In this document: one piece after another, positions 63,831 through 64,000 of the stretch | Numbering within the stretch: position 1 is the stretch's first letter | Layout of the letters: the number at the start of each line of letters is the position of its first letter | Notes under the pieces: generated by a model | What the model was told of the DNA's origin: nothing | The model's input: the letters and a program-made list of their open reading frames with translations, nothing else | Database searches by the model: none | Position numbers and translations under genes: made by a program | DNA from: CAZELM01 sp964512995 | GTDB taxonomy: Bacteria; CSSED10-310 | DNA length: 64,000 bases | NCBI GenBank assembly: GCA_964512995.1 | Contig: CAZELM010000022.1 | Coordinates: forward strand, 18,000-81,999 | Direction of reading: 5' to 3'

Positions 63831-64000
63831 ATGACCGCTTACAGTCGCAAGATGATTGCTCACAGTCACAAGATGACTGCTCACAGCCACAAGATGACCG
63901 CTTACAGTCACAAGATGACCGCTTACAGTCACAAGATGACTGCTCACAGTCACAAGATGACCGCTCACAGTCGCAAGATGACCGCTCACAGTCACAAGAT
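63831..64000. repeat. 21-bp tandem repeat array (eight units, continues beyond the window)
   Basis: Eight full 21-base units (63831-63998), each like ATGACCGCTTACAGTCACAA followed by G, with changes at a few positions (CCG/CTG/TTG, TTA/TCA, GTCA/GTCG/GCCA). The array starts 15 bases after the carbamoyltransferase stop and runs off the edge. Both strands are open: MTAYSHK on plus and VTVSGHL on minus. There is no promoter or ribosome site, and coding is not shown. Confidence 0.92.

Noticed and set aside
63831..64000. CRISPR array
   Set aside because: The units are joined directly with no unique spacers and there is no cas gene; it is a simple tandem repeat.

Overview
The window is a draft-assembly segment (two runs of exactly 100 N) of moderate GC from what looks like an uncultured Gram-negative bacterium of a poorly sampled phylum. 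The envelope genes support two membranes: an OmpV/MipA-type beta-barrel, a TonB C-terminal domain, a lipoprotein, and undecaprenyl-phosphate-linked sugar transferases. Large secreted proteins carry Thr-Pro linkers and dockerin-like C-termini. I cannot name the phylum from sequence alone. No rRNA, tRNA, CRISPR array, transposase or phage gene was seen.

Layout. 0-9 kb: a truncated PAS protein, a DUF2141/OmpV-like outer-membrane protein, a UvrD-type helicase with an N-terminal nuclease-like domain, a secreted subtilase with dockerin, and a dolichol-phosphate-mannose-synthase-like glycosyltransferase. 9-15 kb: comEA-comEC (DNA uptake), a GAF-GGDEF diguanylate cyclase, a GT87-like membrane glycosyltransferase. 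15-20 kb: a minus-strand operon of two GT4 glycosyltransferases, an Smr protein and a small membrane protein, then a GT2 enzyme and a diacylglycerol-kinase-family protein. Both ends are marked by copies of a ~215-bp dispersed repeat lying at convergent gene ends. 20-26 kb: two paralogous secreted collagen-like proteins flanking a membrane-anchored protein of unknown function. The second collagen gene is broken only by assembly gaps.

26-31 kb is a sulfur module: SLC13/TrkA-C permease, CstB-like persulfide dioxygenase-rhodanese, and two YeeE/YedE half-transporters. 31-35 kb holds a polyprenyl-phosphate sugar transferase, a GT2 enzyme and a secreted alkaline-phosphatase-superfamily enzyme. 35-42 kb holds secreted and signalling proteins, including a Ser/Thr kinase ending in a TonB C-terminal domain, a second dockerin protein with a very long Thr-Pro linker, and a secreted DNase-I-fold enzyme with an EF-hand. 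42-46 kb is a YtrA-type GntR-regulated ABC exporter operon in which one permease carries a beta-propeller-like domain; a near-consensus promoter and an overlapping palindrome precede it.

47-52 kb is the most unusual part: gatE (+) converges on an operon of gatD and a lactate/malate dehydrogenase (-). GatDE is the archaeal Glu-tRNA(Gln) amidotransferase, here set among bacterial genes. 52-60 kb: tldD, an FHA histidine kinase overlapping an NtrC-like regulator with a degenerate GAFTGA loop, pyroglutamyl peptidase, folC, an unusual nucleotidyltransferase and a GT2 enzyme. 60-64 kb: a promoter and an operon of GT2, sugar nucleotidyltransferase and NodU-type carbamoyltransferase, probably making a carbamoylated surface glycan, followed by a 21-bp tandem repeat running off the window end.
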